A stretch of DNA of 50,598 nucleotides from SAR202 cluster bacterium Casp-Chloro-G2 (GTDB taxonomy: Bacteria > Chloroflexota > Dehalococcoidia > Lucifugimonadales > UBA3495). The position numbers and the translations under genes were made by a program. The stretch's first letter is position 1. Each line of letters opens with the position of its first letter. The stretch spans positions 1 to 50,598 of the forward strand of contig MUCI01000056.1 in the NCBI GenBank assembly GCA_002816575.1. The letters are read 5' to 3'. Positions 26,807 through 35,993 of this stretch are shown here, in pieces. Under the pieces are notes generated by a model, which saw only the letters and a list, made by a program, of their open reading frames with translations, was not told the origin of the DNA and searched no databases.

Positions 26807-27793
26807 CTATTTAGTGCCAGACGCGCCAGTTCCGGCGGTGTCACTGGAGCCCTGGCCGGGACTCTGCAAGAACTTGAAGATATCAGCCTCCGAGGACAGA
26901 ACGACCGTCGTCCGCTGGTTCAAGAACTTCTTGTAGGCTTCTAGGCTCCTCTGGAACGAGAAGAAGTCTGGGTCCTTGTTCAGAGACTCGGCCAGGATAG
27001 CGATGGCCTGGGCTTCACCGTCACCTCGTAGGCGGCTGGCGTCCCTGTCGGCCGCCGCTAGGATAACCTCAACCTCTCGGTCAGCCGCCGCCCGCCGGGT
27101 CCGGGCTTCTCTCTCACCCTCGGCACGCAACCGGCGGGATATCTTCTCCCGGTCTGACCGCATGCGCTCAAATATTCTTCCGGCCACTTCCTGTGGGAAA
27201 TCAGCCCGTTTGATTCGGATGTCGACCATCTCGACGCCGAATGGAGGGTTTTCCTTGGCCAGGTTAGCTTGGACCGCCGCGATCACTTCCTGTAGCAGTT
27301 CGGTCCGGGAGTTGGTGGCACGGACTCGGGTGTTGCCCTCGGCGTCCGTCACAGGATCACCCGACTTGTCCAATTCGACGATGCCGCCGATGATCTGTTC
27401 ACGGCTGCGTTCGGCAACCTTGGCGCGCAGGGATGAGTTGATCCTTTGGGCCAGCACCCGTCGCGCGTTTTCTTCGGTGTTCAGGGTCTGGAGGAACGCG
27501 CGTGGGTCGCTGATCCGGAACCGGCCGTAAACATCGATTTCCAAGATGTTGATGTCGCGGTCCAAGAACCGCTCGGTCGGAGCGTCGAGCCGCAGCAGCC
27601 GCTTGTCGTAGTTGGTGACTTTGTCCACACCGAACGGCGCCTTCCAAGAGAGGCCTGGGGTTGTGCGGACCGCCCGCACATCGCCGAAGCGGGTGACCAC
27701 CACCTGTTCGGTTTCATCCACCACATAGGCGCTGGTGGTTAAGGTTATTAGAGCCAGGATTACAATTACCCCGGATATTATCAGGTTCCTCAT
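26807..27793 (-). CDS. hflC: SPFH-domain protease modulator HflC
   Basis: This 328-residue protein has an N-terminal transmembrane helix (NLIISGVIVILALITLTTSAYVV), an SPFH/band-7 domain (TEQVVVTRFG, PGLSWKAPFGVDKV) and a long Ala/Arg/Glu-rich coiled coil. The C-terminal region is FFSFQRSLEAYKKFL. HflC pairs with HflK to cage and modulate FtsH. It lies 56 nt downstream of hflK, with ftsH nearby on the same strand. Confidence 0.92.
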   Translation of the reverse strand: MRNLIISGVIVILALITLTTSAYVVDETEQVVVTRFGDVRAVRTTPGLSWKAPFGVDKVTNYDKRLLRLDAPTERFLDRDINILEIDVYGRFRISDPRAFLQTLNTEENARRVLAQRINSSLRAKVAERSREQIIGGIVELDKSGDPVTDAEGNTRVRATNSRTELLQEVIAAVQANLAKENPPFGVEMVDIRIKRADFPQEVAGRIFERMRSDREKISRRLRAEGEREARTRRAAADREVEVILAAADRDASRLRGDGEAQAIAILAESLNKDPDFFSFQRSLEAYKKFLNQRTTVVLSSEADIFKFLQSPGQGSSDTAGTGASGTK

Positions 27794-27849
27794 GGAGACC
27801 CCTTTTATTCCTTAGTTAACGGTCAAGTAATGGCGGGTTGCCAGTCAGG

Positions 27850-29547
27850 TTACGGTGCGGTTGGTCCGACCGGGACCGGAACGATCGCGCCGTCGCTGCC
27901 AAGTATCAACACAGTCTCCGCGTCTGGGGAAACGATTATCTTATTGATGCTGGGCAGGATGTCTTCCATCGCCTCAAGGTAGAGCCTCTCTTGGGTCACG
28001 AGGCTGGTGGCCGGGACAGCCAAGTCTTCTCGGTTCATGTATTGCACGGTGAACAGGTCTCCCGCGGCCAGCGTCTCGCCGGTTTGAACGCTCAAGGTCA
28101 GGATGTTCGTTGACGGGTCGAACCCAGACACCGAGATGTCGACGCCACTGGTCTTTCCACCGTCCGGTCCGTCAATAACTTTAATGTCTGAGAAGGAGAT
28201 TCCGGTGGCCAGGTCGTTGTCACCGTCTGCGTTGTCCGCGTCCAAGGCCTTGTTGGTCAACCTAACGTTGAACGGTCCGGCGCCGGCGAACTGGGGTATC
28301 GCCAGATCCTCATTGCCCAGATAGGCGATGGAGAATCTCTCTCCGATGGTCAGGTTGCCGGATTGCGCGGCGAAAGCCGTTGAGAAGCCGCAGATTTGGG
28401 TGGCGTCTGTCGCCGCCACATCCCGGGCGGTGAAGGCGCATTGGGGCGCTCCAATCACGGTTACGCCGGCAACCAGGATGTCGAACCCGTCACCGTCTAT
28501 GTCAGGGGCCGAGATTATCGACACGTCGGAGAGCCCGATTCCCGTGGTCGGGTCGTTGTCGCCGTCGGCGTTATCCGAGTCTTGAAGCACGTTCTCCAGG
28601 GTTACGGAGCGGTCGTTGAATTGGCCCAAGATGGCCAGGAACCGGTCGGCTTCACCTTGGGCCCTCTCGATACGGGCCCTTTTGAAAGCCTCTGCCGGCT
28701 GAATGATCTGTTCGGCGCGGCCCCTGGCTTCGGGGATCACCTGGTTCTCGTAAGCCTGGGCTTGGTTGGTGGCTGTAACCTTGTCTTGGCGGGCCTGAAG
28801 CACATCGTTGAAGGCGGCCTGCACCTCAGCGGGAGCTTCCACTTTCTGCAGTTCCACGCTGACGATATTCAAGCCGGTGTCGTAGCTGTCGAGGATCTCC
28901 TGCAATTTCGACCGGGCGTCCACTTCCAGGTTGACGCGCTGCTCTGCCAGAACTTCGGCGAGAGATCTCTGGCCGACCACCAACCGCAGGGCCGCTTCAG
29001 TGGCATCTTTCAATGTCCGGCCGTCGGGTCGGCCAGCGGGAATGTTCCGCTGTGACCCGGCATCCTCACCGGGATCGGACACCCGGAACAGGTATTTGGC
29101 CAGGTCCTTGATGTCGTACTGGATCACCATCTGTACGTCGATGATGTTCAGGTCCCCGCTGATCATCTGGGCCTCGCCCGGCACGGGAGTGTCGGCCACG
29201 CCGTCGCCGCTGCGGAATCCAATTTCCAGGCGGCGGACCAAGTCGGTCTTCACGATATCTTTCTTGCCGATCGGCCCGGGCCACCACCAGTGCAGTCCGT
29301 TTTGGGTCACCGGTGTTTCCTGGGCGCTACCGAACAGGCGGAGCACCGCTTTCTCGCCGGGGCTGGTGGTGTAGATCCCAGTCGCCAGCCAGATCACTGC
29401 GATCAGGCCGACAACCAAAACCGCAGCCAGCCCGACTCCACCGCCTCCCAATCGTTGGGAGATTCGCCCGATGGAATCGCGCACATTTGTCATGATTTGT
29501 TCGAGATCTAATTCGGGCCTATTTGGTCCGCCGCCGGGTTGATACAT
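27850..29547 (-). CDS. hflK: SPFH-domain protease modulator HflK with a large insertion
   Basis: In this 565-residue protein residues about 36-58 are transmembrane and are followed by the SPFH domain (TTSPGEKAVLRLFG, GLHWWWPGPIGKK). The usual coiled coil is ARGRAEQIIQPAEAFKRARIERAQGEADRFLAIL in substance. The normal C-terminal segment VTQERLYLEAMEDILPSINKIIV starts only at about 517. Between them (about 310-514) sit roughly 200 extra residues with two related units. Each contains DNADGDND, then (P/L)xTGI(G/S)(L/F)SD, and ends in a Y(L/M)xxEDLA(I/V)P motif. In usual HflK only about 10 residues separate these parts. The reading frame is intact. Confidence 0.9.
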   Translation of the reverse strand: MYQPGGGPNRPELDLEQIMTNVRDSIGRISQRLGGGGVGLAAVLVVGLIAVIWLATGIYTTSPGEKAVLRLFGSAQETPVTQNGLHWWWPGPIGKKDIVKTDLVRRLEIGFRSGDGVADTPVPGEAQMISGDLNIIDVQMVIQYDIKDLAKYLFRVSDPGEDAGSQRNIPAGRPDGRTLKDATEAALRLVVGQRSLAEVLAEQRVNLEVDARSKLQEILDSYDTGLNIVSVELQKVEAPAEVQAAFNDVLQARQDKVTATNQAQAYENQVIPEARGRAEQIIQPAEAFKRARIERAQGEADRFLAILGQFNDRSVTLENVLQDSDNADGDNDPTTGIGLSDVSIISAPDIDGDGFDILVAGVTVIGAPQCAFTARDVAATDATQICGFSTAFAAQSGNLTIGERFSIAYLGNEDLAIPQFAGAGPFNVRLTNKALDADNADGDNDLATGISFSDIKVIDGPDGGKTSGVDISVSGFDPSTNILTLSVQTGETLAAGDLFTVQYMNREDLAVPATSLVTQERLYLEAMEDILPSINKIIVSPDAETVLILGSDGAIVPVPVGPTAP

Positions 29548-29921
29548 GTTCTTCTATTCCTTTATTCCTTTTGCCTACGCTGTTTTGCACGGCGCCGGGG
29601 AGTCCAATTTGGCTGGCGCCAGGTGATTCTTAAACGTATGTGACTTATTATCTGGTTGGCCTTGTAGATTCTAACATTTAGCTGGCCGCCAAACTACAGG
29701 ACAGTCCCTCAGTATGATGCACTACGTCGTCATTACGTTTTTCGGTTCGGTATGGACTGCGCCCGTCAGACCGAGAGAAATTTGCGCTGTAATCAGGCGT
29801 GGCCCAGCCTGCGCCGACCTCTCTGCCGGGGTATAATGTTGCGGCACGGAGACCCGGCAGGCTGGCGCCGGGCGAGGCCAAACGAAACCCGCCAAATCTA
29901 TCTCATCAAAGGACCAGGCAG
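29548..29921. other. Divergent intergenic region (374 nt)
   Basis: This lies between hflK (minus) and the small orphan at 29922 (plus). A TATAAT box is at 29832-29837. The minus-strand side before hflK is AT-richer (29625-29680) and probably holds its promoter, but I see no convincing -35/-10 pair. Confidence 0.45.
29832..29837 (+). promoter_or_regulatory. Candidate -10 box of the small orphan gene
   Basis: A perfect TATAAT lies 85 nt before ATG 29922; no good -35 is seen at 16-18 nt. Confidence 0.4.
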
Positions 29922-30185
29922 ATGACGACAACCGGTCTGGAAGTAATCCCCGGCAACGACATGACTCGGATCAAGGCTGTGTGCGAGCACCAGCGAGGCC
30001 TGATCTATGTGGTACCGGCAGAGCGAAGTTGGGTCTGCGACAGCGAGAGCATCCCCGCTCACGCTCTGGCTGGTTTCTTTCGAGAGTTGGGCGCCCTGGA
30101 AAACCCAGCGGTGGAGGGTCTGATGCAGCAATGGGGCATCTACTACCGGCAACTGCCCCAAGAGCAGCCTGACCAGGCAGGCTGA
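29922..30185 (+). CDS. Hypothetical small protein (87 aa)
   Basis: This is a soluble 87-residue protein with no family I recognise. It contains two Cys (AVCEHQ and SWVCDSES) and a short aromatic-rich C-terminus (QQWGIYYRQLP), with no signal peptide or membrane segment. Support for a real gene is the AAAGGA upstream of ATG 29922, a TATAAT promoter box and a strong terminator after it. It sits alone between the hflKC pair and ftsH, on the opposite strand. Confidence 0.65.
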   Translation: MTTTGLEVIPGNDMTRIKAVCEHQRGLIYVVPAERSWVCDSESIPAHALAGFFRELGALENPAVEGLMQQWGIYYRQLPQEQPDQAG

Positions 30186-30302
30186 GCCTGGACCAATGAC
30201 CTGTGGAAGGCGGGGTTGGGTCTGGACCTAATGGCCTCGCGAAAACTTAGACACCCTGCTCATTGGTTTTTGCCGCGCCACGTTTGGTAATACTCGATCT
30301 TG

Positions 30303-30346
30303 AAAATAAAAAGGGGCGGAATCTTAATCCCGCCCCTTTTATTTTT
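30303..30346. terminator. Strong bidirectional terminator
   Basis: GGGGCGG (30313-30319) pairs with CCGCCCC (30330-30336), extended by A-run against T-run on both sides (TTTTATTTTT). It serves the small orphan (plus) and ftsH (minus, ends 30376). Confidence 0.9.
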
Positions 30347-30375
30347 CTGCCTTGTCTGGCAATCGCCGCCGCGTG

Positions 30376-32619
30376 CTAACTTGGCTCGGCTTCGCCGGCG
30401 GCGGATGTCAGCGTTGGCGCCGGAGTGGGCGCGGAAGATTGTGACAGCGCCGGTGTTAGCGCCGGTCCCGCGTTAGCCGGGTCTGGGTTGGCGTTATGGG
30501 TGGGCGGCGTCTCCGGCGGCGTAGGCGGTGTTGCCGGCTCTCCGCCAAGGTCGTCATCGGCGTTGAACAGCCGGTTCATAGCCTCGCCCGATACCGTTTC
30601 GTACTCGATGAGGTATTCAGCCAATCTGATCAATTTCGGCTTGTGGGTAGTGATTACACGCACAGCCTGGTCATAGGCCTCGTTAATCAGTTCACTTACC
30701 GCGTGGTCGATCTCCCGGGTGATAGATTCGCCGTAGTCCTTCTCCTCACCCATATCCCGGCCTAGGAACACCATTTCCTGGACCTTGCCGAAAGTCCGGG
30801 GCGCTCCCAGTCCATCCAGGCTATGGGAAACCTTGACGGTGATAGTGACCGGCGGCAATCCCTTTTCGATCAGTCCGTCGCTAAACTCAGCCAGTTGGAA
30901 ATCATCTTCCTTGCGGGATCTGAATTGGGCCCCGTCAGTCATGGTGACCAAAAGGTCGTTGCCGTAGACTTCGATCTGGGCGATCTCCCCAACCCGCGCC
31001 TTTCGGAAGACATCGCTGATGGGCATCTCTTCGTAGGATTTGGCGCTGAACATGCCATAGCGCTTGACCATGCCCAGGGCCAGCTTGGTGGCTTGCTCTA
31101 GGTCGTTGCTGGCGCCGGTTGTAACTTCGTCGAAGATGATCTGCTCTGCGACCCGTCCGCCCATGGTGACCGCCATCCGGTCGGCGAACTGGTTCTTGGT
31201 CCACAGGTACCGGTCTTCCTCGGGAACCAAAGAGGTATGTCCGCCCATCTGCCCACGGGCGACGATGGATATCTTGTGCACCGGATCGGCGTGTTCCATG
31301 CCCCAGGCCACGAGAGCGTGCCCAGCTTCGTGGTAAGCAGTCATCTCTTTTTCTCTAGGGTTGATGACTCGGTTCTTGCGCTGTGGCCCGGCGATCACAC
31401 GGTCGACCGCCTCTTCAAAGTCTGCCATGAATATCTGTTTCTTGTTGCCGCGGGCTGCCATGATGGCCGCTTCATTGATCAGGTTGGAAAGCTCTGCTCC
31501 GCTGAACCCAGGCGTTTCCTTGGCCAGGGAGTCGAACGTAACTTCAGGGGCCAAGGGCTTGCCTGCGGCGTGGACCTTCAAGATAGCCTTGCGTCCTTCG
31601 ATGTCGGGCAGGTCCATGGTCACGCGCCGGTCGAAACGTCCTGGACGCAACAGGGCCGGGTCCAGGATGTCGGGCCGGTTGGTGGCGGCGATGACGATGA
31701 TGTTGGTATTGGTCTCGAAGCCGTCCATCTCGACCAATATCTGGTTCAGGGTCTGCTCCCGCTCGTCATGCCCGCCGCCAAGACCAGCGCCACGGTGACG
31801 GCCGACGGCGTCAATCTCATCAACGAACACGATACAAGGGGCGTTGCGTTTGGCCTGCTCGAACAGGTCGCGCACCCGGGCCGCGCCGACGCCGACAAAC
31901 ATCTCAACGAATTCGGATCCGCTGATGTGGAAGAAGGGCACGCCGGCTTCGCCGGCCACGGCCCTGGCCATCAATGTCTTACCGGTGCCGGGCGAGCCGA
32001 CCAGCAGCACGCCTTTGGGTATGCGTGCACCCAGGGCAAGGAACCGCTCCGGGAACTTGAGGAATTCGACAACTTCGGAGAGTTCCTCTTTGGCCTCTTC
32101 AACCCCTGCCACGTCGGCGAACGAAACCGTGGGACGGTTGAAGGGCATCATCTTGGCGCGGCTGCGGCCAAAGCTCATGGTCTGATTGTTGCCGCCCTGT
32201 GCCTGACGCATCATGAACAGAATCAGCCCGCCGAAGAAGATTAGAGGCAGGAAATTAAGCATGAGGCCGAAGAAACTGCTGAGGCCGCTCGAGCCTTTGA
32301 AGACCACCTGCACGCCAGACGGCGGGCCGATCTGCACTCCGCTCTGGACCAGCAGTCCTAGAACGTCGGTGTCGGGGCCGATCCGGCTGGTGAACCGGTC
32401 GGCGCCAGCGGTGTTGGTGCTTCTGGGGAATACTGTAAGCTTCCGGCCATCGATGACAATCTCGCGAATGTCGTTGTTCTTGGCCATGGCCACAACCGTG
32501 GTCAGAGGCTCTTCGCTGCGGGCACCGAAGCTGGGCAACAACGTGTAGAAAATCACAATCACCCCGATGATAATCATCAGGTACACGAAGCTGTTGCGAA
32601 GCCACCGGTTATTACCCAT
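30376..32619 (-). CDS. ftsH: ATP-dependent zinc metalloprotease FtsH with an inserted second FtsH_ext-like domain
   Basis: This 747-residue membrane AAA+ protease has TM1 (about 8-30), an extracytoplasmic domain (about 36-110) and TM2 (about 114-136). Walker A is GSPGTGKT (208-215), Walker B is VFVDEID (264-270) and the zinc motif is HEAGH (430-434); the third ligand Asp506 is in [10 protein letters not shown]. After MVKRYGMF (about 523) about 80 extra residues appear before [19 protein letters not shown] (about 603) resumes the normal sequence. The insert reads like the protein's own N-terminal extracytoplasmic domain: [34 protein letters not shown], and VTITVKVS. A Pro/Thr-rich tail of about 50 residues follows. 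I chose ATG 32619 over GTG 32625 for its spacing to AAGGGG. The hflKC pair lies nearby. Confidence 0.94.
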   Translation of the reverse strand: MGNNRWLRNSFVYLMIIIGVIVIFYTLLPSFGARSEEPLTTVVAMAKNNDIREIVIDGRKLTVFPRSTNTAGADRFTSRIGPDTDVLGLLVQSGVQIGPPSGVQVVFKGSSGLSSFFGLMLNFLPLIFFGGLILFMMRQAQGGNNQTMSFGRSRAKMMPFNRPTVSFADVAGVEEAKEELSEVVEFLKFPERFLALGARIPKGVLLVGSPGTGKTLMARAVAGEAGVPFFHISGSEFVEMFVGVGAARVRDLFEQAKRNAPCIVFVDEIDAVGRHRGAGLGGGHDEREQTLNQILVEMDGFETNTNIIVIAATNRPDILDPALLRPGRFDRRVTMDLPDIEGRKAILKVHAAGKPLAPEVTFDSLAKETPGFSGAELSNLINEAAIMAARGNKKQIFMADFEEAVDRVIAGPQRKNRVINPREKEMTAYHEAGHALVAWGMEHADPVHKISIVARGQMGGHTSLVPEEDRYLWTKNQFADRMAVTMGGRVAEQIIFDEVTTGASNDLEQATKLALGMVKRYGMFSAKSYEEMPISDVFRKARVGEIAQIEVYGNDLLVTMTDGAQFRSRKEDDFQLAEFSDGLIEKGLPPVTITVKVSHSLDGLGAPRTFGKVQEMVFLGRDMGEEKDYGESITREIDHAVSELINEAYDQAVRVITTHKPKLIRLAEYLIEYETVSGEAMNRLFNADDDLGGEPATPPTPPETPPTHNANPDPANAGPALTPALSQSSAPTPAPTLTSAAGEAEPS

Positions 32620-33078
32620 GTTCACCCCTTTTTCCTTTGTTTTAGACCTTAATTCCAGCCTACGACGCAGCCCGCAGACCCACCAACCTAATCTTATCGG
32701 AGTAGCACTGATAATGCAAAAACCTAATCCTATTCATACGAGTGAATCCCATGCCTAGATACCCCGGCGGCCACTGATTAACGATTCACCCCCGAGGCCC
32801 GGGACAGGTCGTGGTATCCAGGTCGTTCCATCAGGGTAGGCCCGTGCTTGAGGTTGTTTAAGATTAGATGTGCAGATGCGTGCAACTTATTATAGAATCT
32901 GTCTGCGGATGGGACATCCATAGCCTAGCGTCAGGAATCCACCTATCTGTCATACGCATCTGATTGGGATATGGATCGGGGTGAGGGCGGCTGGTCCGCA
33001 TCTAAGGACCCGGTCCGGATGTTGATGGGGACGGCTAAATTAGCCAAAATCAAGAATTAATAGCAAATGGAGGGAGTA
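32620..33078. other. Divergent intergenic region (459 nt)
   Basis: This lies between ftsH (minus) and the rhodanese (plus). It holds a candidate ftsH promoter at 32691-32719. An AT-rich ACTTATTATAGAAT patch near 32885-32899 may hold the rhodanese -10. I see no RNA gene or small ORF with a ribosome binding site. Confidence 0.45.
32691..32719 (-). promoter_or_regulatory. Candidate ftsH promoter
   Basis: On the minus strand TTGCAT (plus 32714-32719) and TAAGAT (plus 32691-32696) are exactly 17 nt apart, predicting a leader of about 65 nt. Confidence 0.4.
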
Positions 33079-33921
33079 ATGGCAGATTACGCACATCCCG
33101 AATCTCTGGTCAGCACCGATTGGGTAGCCGAACATGGCAATGACGCCAACGTCTCTTTGGTGGAGGTAGATGTAGATACATCTTCCTACGCCAGCGGCCA
33201 TATCGCGGGAGCGGTGGGTTGGAACTGGCAGTCGCAGTTGCAGCAGACGGTCCGCCGAGACCTGATTAGTAAAGAAGAATTGGAGAGTCTGCTCGGCGCG
33301 GCCGGTATCGACAACGGCACCACTGTCGTCCTCTACGGCGATAACAACAACTGGTTTGCCGCCTGGGCCTTTTGGCAACTGAAATATTACGGTCACGACG
33401 ACGTCAAACTGATGAACGGCGGCCGGGCCAAATGGGAGGCTGAGGGCAAACCGCTCACCACCGACGCTGTGAATCCCACCGCCAAGTCTTACCAGGCAAA
33501 GTCCCCCAACGAAGACATCCGGGCCTATCGCGACCAGATCCTGAGCAAGGTCGCCGCGGGCAATATCTCGCTGGTCGACGTGCGCGCTCCGGCCGAGTAC
33601 AGTGGCGAGCTTCTGGCCCCCGAGAACCTGCCCCAGGAGGGCGCCCAGCGGGGCGGCCACATCCCCAGCGCGGCGAACGTGCCTTGGGGCCAGGCGGTGG
33701 CCGAGGATGGCACGTTCAAGTCAGCCGATGACCTTCAGGCGCTGTATGGCGGCAAGGGCATCGACGGCAGCAAGGAGACCATCGCTTACTGCCGAATCGG
33801 CGAGCGTTCCTCCCACACTTGGTTCGTGCTGACCCAGCTCTTGGGCCATAGCAATGTCCGCAACTACGATGGCTCCTGGACCGAATGGGGCAGTATCGTA
33901 GGAGCGCCCATCGAGAAGTAA
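33079..33921 (+). CDS. Two-domain sulfurtransferase (rhodanese/MST family)
   Basis: This 280-residue tandem rhodanese has an N-terminal non-catalytic domain (SYASGHIAGAVGWNW, VVLYGDNNNWFAAWAFW) and a C-terminal catalytic domain with DVRAPAEYSGE. The active-site Cys238 is in YCRIGERSSHTW, a CRxGxRS loop of the thiosulfate sulfurtransferase class. It would move sulfane sulfur from thiosulfate or 3-mercaptopyruvate to an acceptor. ATG 33079 follows GGAGGGAG; the ATG at 33067 lies inside that site. It is monocistronic with a strong terminator. Confidence 0.94.
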   Translation: MADYAHPESLVSTDWVAEHGNDANVSLVEVDVDTSSYASGHIAGAVGWNWQSQLQQTVRRDLISKEELESLLGAAGIDNGTTVVLYGDNNNWFAAWAFWQLKYYGHDDVKLMNGGRAKWEAEGKPLTTDAVNPTAKSYQAKSPNEDIRAYRDQILSKVAAGNISLVDVRAPAEYSGELLAPENLPQEGAQRGGHIPSAANVPWGQAVAEDGTFKSADDLQALYGGKGIDGSKETIAYCRIGERSSHTWFVLTQLLGHSNVRNYDGSWTEWGSIVGAPIEK

Positions 33922-33957
33922 AGGCGAAAAAGGTTCTCGCGATAGCGTATTCGAGCT

Positions 33958-33987
33958 AAAAAGGGCTGCATCAACGCAGCCCTTTTT
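33958..33987. terminator. Bidirectional terminator
   Basis: A perfect 12-bp stem AAAAAGGGCTGC/GCAGCCCTTTTT with a 6-nt loop lies between the rhodanese (plus) and the HIT gene (minus). Confidence 0.9.
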
Positions 33988-34027
33988 GCTTGGCATTGGA
34001 ATCGGATGGCCAGGGGAAAGTATGCGG

Positions 34028-34465
34028 CTAGAGATTTCGGCGTATCTGATCGGCGGTTCCGATCAACTCTTCATCAGATTGACCGGTCTTTGGGAACTCG
34101 AACTCCCAGATGCTTAGCCTGGGATGAGGGTCGGTCGAATGGCGAACGATCAGGTGCCAATGGAGGTGAGGGGTGGCGTTGCCGAGGAGTGCATGATTCA
34201 ATTTCAGGCCGGGAAAGGTCTTCTCCAACGCGGTGGCGACGCGGGCGGCATCGTCCATGAACCGGCGCTGCAGCTCGCTGGTCAAGTGGTGCAGCTCCTT
34301 CACGTGGTCCCGAAAAACCAAGATGGTCGAACCACGGAAGAACTGCCAATCGCGGTTTAGGACAGCTGTGCAAACGTCCAGTTCGGCAATCTTGTTTGGG
34401 TACTGGCCCTCCCTTTCGGTGAATATCGCGTCCTGGCACATGGAACAATCGTTGTCGTTTGTCAT
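34028..34465 (-). CDS. HIT-family (histidine triad) protein
   Basis: This 145-residue nucleotide-binding hydrolase/transferase has the triad in HLHWHLIV (His100, His102, His104), preceded by LNHALLGNATP. The N-terminal CSMCQ resembles the zinc-binding start of many HIT proteins. It probably cleaves a nucleoside phosphoramidate or dinucleotide. ATG 34465 has GAGGTAG upstream. Confidence 0.9.
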   Translation of the reverse strand: MTNDNDCSMCQDAIFTEREGQYPNKIAELDVCTAVLNRDWQFFRGSTILVFRDHVKELHHLTSELQRRFMDDAARVATALEKTFPGLKLNHALLGNATPHLHWHLIVRHSTDPHPRLSIWEFEFPKTGQSDEELIGTADQIRRNL

Positions 34466-34701
34466 CGCTACCTCGCCGGCATCGACCGGGGAAAATCAGA
34501 GTGCGTCCCAATGGAATGTCGACGCTGCATGGACCGGCCGACGGGCATGACCGACCCCGCTGGGCCCGTCCGGCGCCTCCGGAACTTTTCACGCCACTAA
34601 TCATGATGCGGCCACCTGCGGCTCAAGCAAGCGGGTTTGGAAAATCCTGTCGACTATGGAAAGGATTGCCTTATGTTGCCCCATTGAGACGCCTGGCCGC
34701 G

Positions 34702-35238
34702 TCATATTTGAGGATACGACCCGTCCTCTAGGGGGCCGGACTCGACCCGGGCAGCGATCCAAGGCTCAATCTTTCGCCGGTACCAAGGCTCCCACAATGG
34801 CCTGAGGGGAAATGAGCTTGGCAGGTTCTTGTAGGAACGCTCCGGAGAGATACCTGGAGCGATCTTCTTGGCATCGAATCTGACCCATGCCCGGTATGTG
34901 ATGAAGTAACCGAGGGGAGACAGCCGGTTGTGGAAGTGGTCAGTCGCCACGTGACCCAGATGAGCCGCGACGGCAGCCAAGAATATGGGATGGTAATAGG
35001 AGAAGACCAGTAATAAAAGACCGATAATCGAGTATTCCCAGCCGTGGAATAGAACTAGGATCTGGTTTGGCTTCCGCCGTATCCACCACTGGTAATAATC
35101 TACAAGATGGTCGATATCCACCGCCACGCCCACTCCGACGGCAACCGCCCCTGCCAGTGGTGAACCGGTCCCGGCCCAAACGGACGCGCCAATGACCGTG
35201 GAGATGGCCGTATGGCCCAAAGGTCCCATGCGCCACAT
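34702..35238 (-). CDS. Putative membrane metal-dependent hydrolase-like protein (YdjM/DUF457-like)
   Basis: This 178-residue protein has several hydrophobic segments (TAISTVIGASVWAG, LAGAVAVGVGVAVDIDHLVD, IIGLLLLVFSYYHPIFLAAV). It also has spaced His/Asp residues (GHTAIS, DIDHLVDYY, FHGWEY, HLGHVATDHFHN) resembling the DUF457/YdjM group of membrane-bound putative metal hydrolases. The ribosome binding site of ATG 35238 is weak. No operon partner. The family call is tentative; a membrane protein with conserved metal-type ligands is what the sequence itself shows. Confidence 0.65.
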   Translation of the reverse strand: MWRMGPLGHTAISTVIGASVWAGTGSPLAGAVAVGVGVAVDIDHLVDYYQWWIRRKPNQILVLFHGWEYSIIGLLLLVFSYYHPIFLAAVAAHLGHVATDHFHNRLSPLGYFITYRAWVRFDAKKIAPGISPERSYKNLPSSFPLRPLWEPWYRRKIEPWIAARVESGPLEDGSYPQI

Positions 35239-35427
35239 GATACGCGAGGACCAGGACTGAGAACCAGCCTACGGAGACGCCGTAGCGCCGATATTCGGTT
35301 CGCGCCATTGCCCGGTCGTTATGTTGAAGGAATGGCCCCCGAGGGCTTATACGTCCGGTCCCGTTGGGCCATCACTTCGGCCCCATGGTGACTCTTGCGT
35401 ATCATGGGACCCGCTTAAACTCAACAT

Positions 35428-35712
35428 ATGAGTACATCGACGATTTTCTTTCCACATAACTCGGTCCCTTCGGTGGCGGTCCCTTCGGTAGTCCAAGCTG
35501 GGTTTTGGGAGCGGTTTCCCGCATACATCGGAGTATTTATCGGAGTCGTCATATCCGGCCTAGCCGTGGTGATGCTGCTGGGGTTCACCTTTCCGATTCT
35601 TGCGGCGCTCACCGTGGTCCAAAAGACCAAAAGGGCCGTGCTGACCATCGCCGAACAAGGCCGGGGTTTTCCGAGGCTTGGCGTTAATCATCTGCCGAAC
35701 CGGGCAAAATGA
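35428..35712 (+). CDS. Hypothetical small membrane protein (94 aa)
   Basis: The frame encodes one or two hydrophobic helices (YIGVFIGVVISGLAVVMLLGFTFPILAAL) and a basic C-terminus (QKTKRAVLTIAEQGRGFPRL). ATG 35428 has no clear ribosome binding site, and a shadow frame exists on the other strand. I keep it because the hydrophobic pattern is protein-like. It ends immediately before the palindromic element. Confidence 0.4.
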   Translation: MSTSTIFFPHNSVPSVAVPSVVQAGFWERFPAYIGVFIGVVISGLAVVMLLGFTFPILAALTVVQKTKRAVLTIAEQGRGFPRLGVNHLPNRAK

Positions 35713-35717
35713 TTCGC

Positions 35718-35993
35718 CATTAGTCATCCCGGAGTTTCATCGTGGGCAGCACGCTACCGGGCAGATGCCGTCATTCCGGCGAAGGTCGAAATAACAGTCG
35801 TGCCGAGCAACCACACTCGCTATCTGTCATTCTGATCCTTCCGCAGAAGGAGAAGAATCTCTTTGCTTGACTTCGAGGTTGCTACCGTTCCGCAGGGCCG
35901 GCAGTTGGTCTCCCATCAGCGACGAGATTCCTCTCTTCGCTCGGAATGACACAGGCGGCGGAATCCACCCACCAAACTCCGGGATGACTCATG
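35718..35993. repeat. MITE/REP-like nested palindromic element (276 bp)
   Basis: Terminal inverted repeats of 20 bp (35718-35737 against 35974-35993) match at 19 of 20, with a perfect 16-bp core AGTCATCCCGGAGTTT. Inside is a second inverted pair, TGTCATTCTGA (35825-35835) against TCGGAATGACA (35941-35951). A third is AGAATCTC (35854-35861) against GAGATTCC (35924-35931). The GTCATTC...GAATGAC pattern is of the REP/MITE kind found in intergenic DNA of many bacteria. No ORF or transposase is inside, and I see no clear target duplication. Confidence 0.75.
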
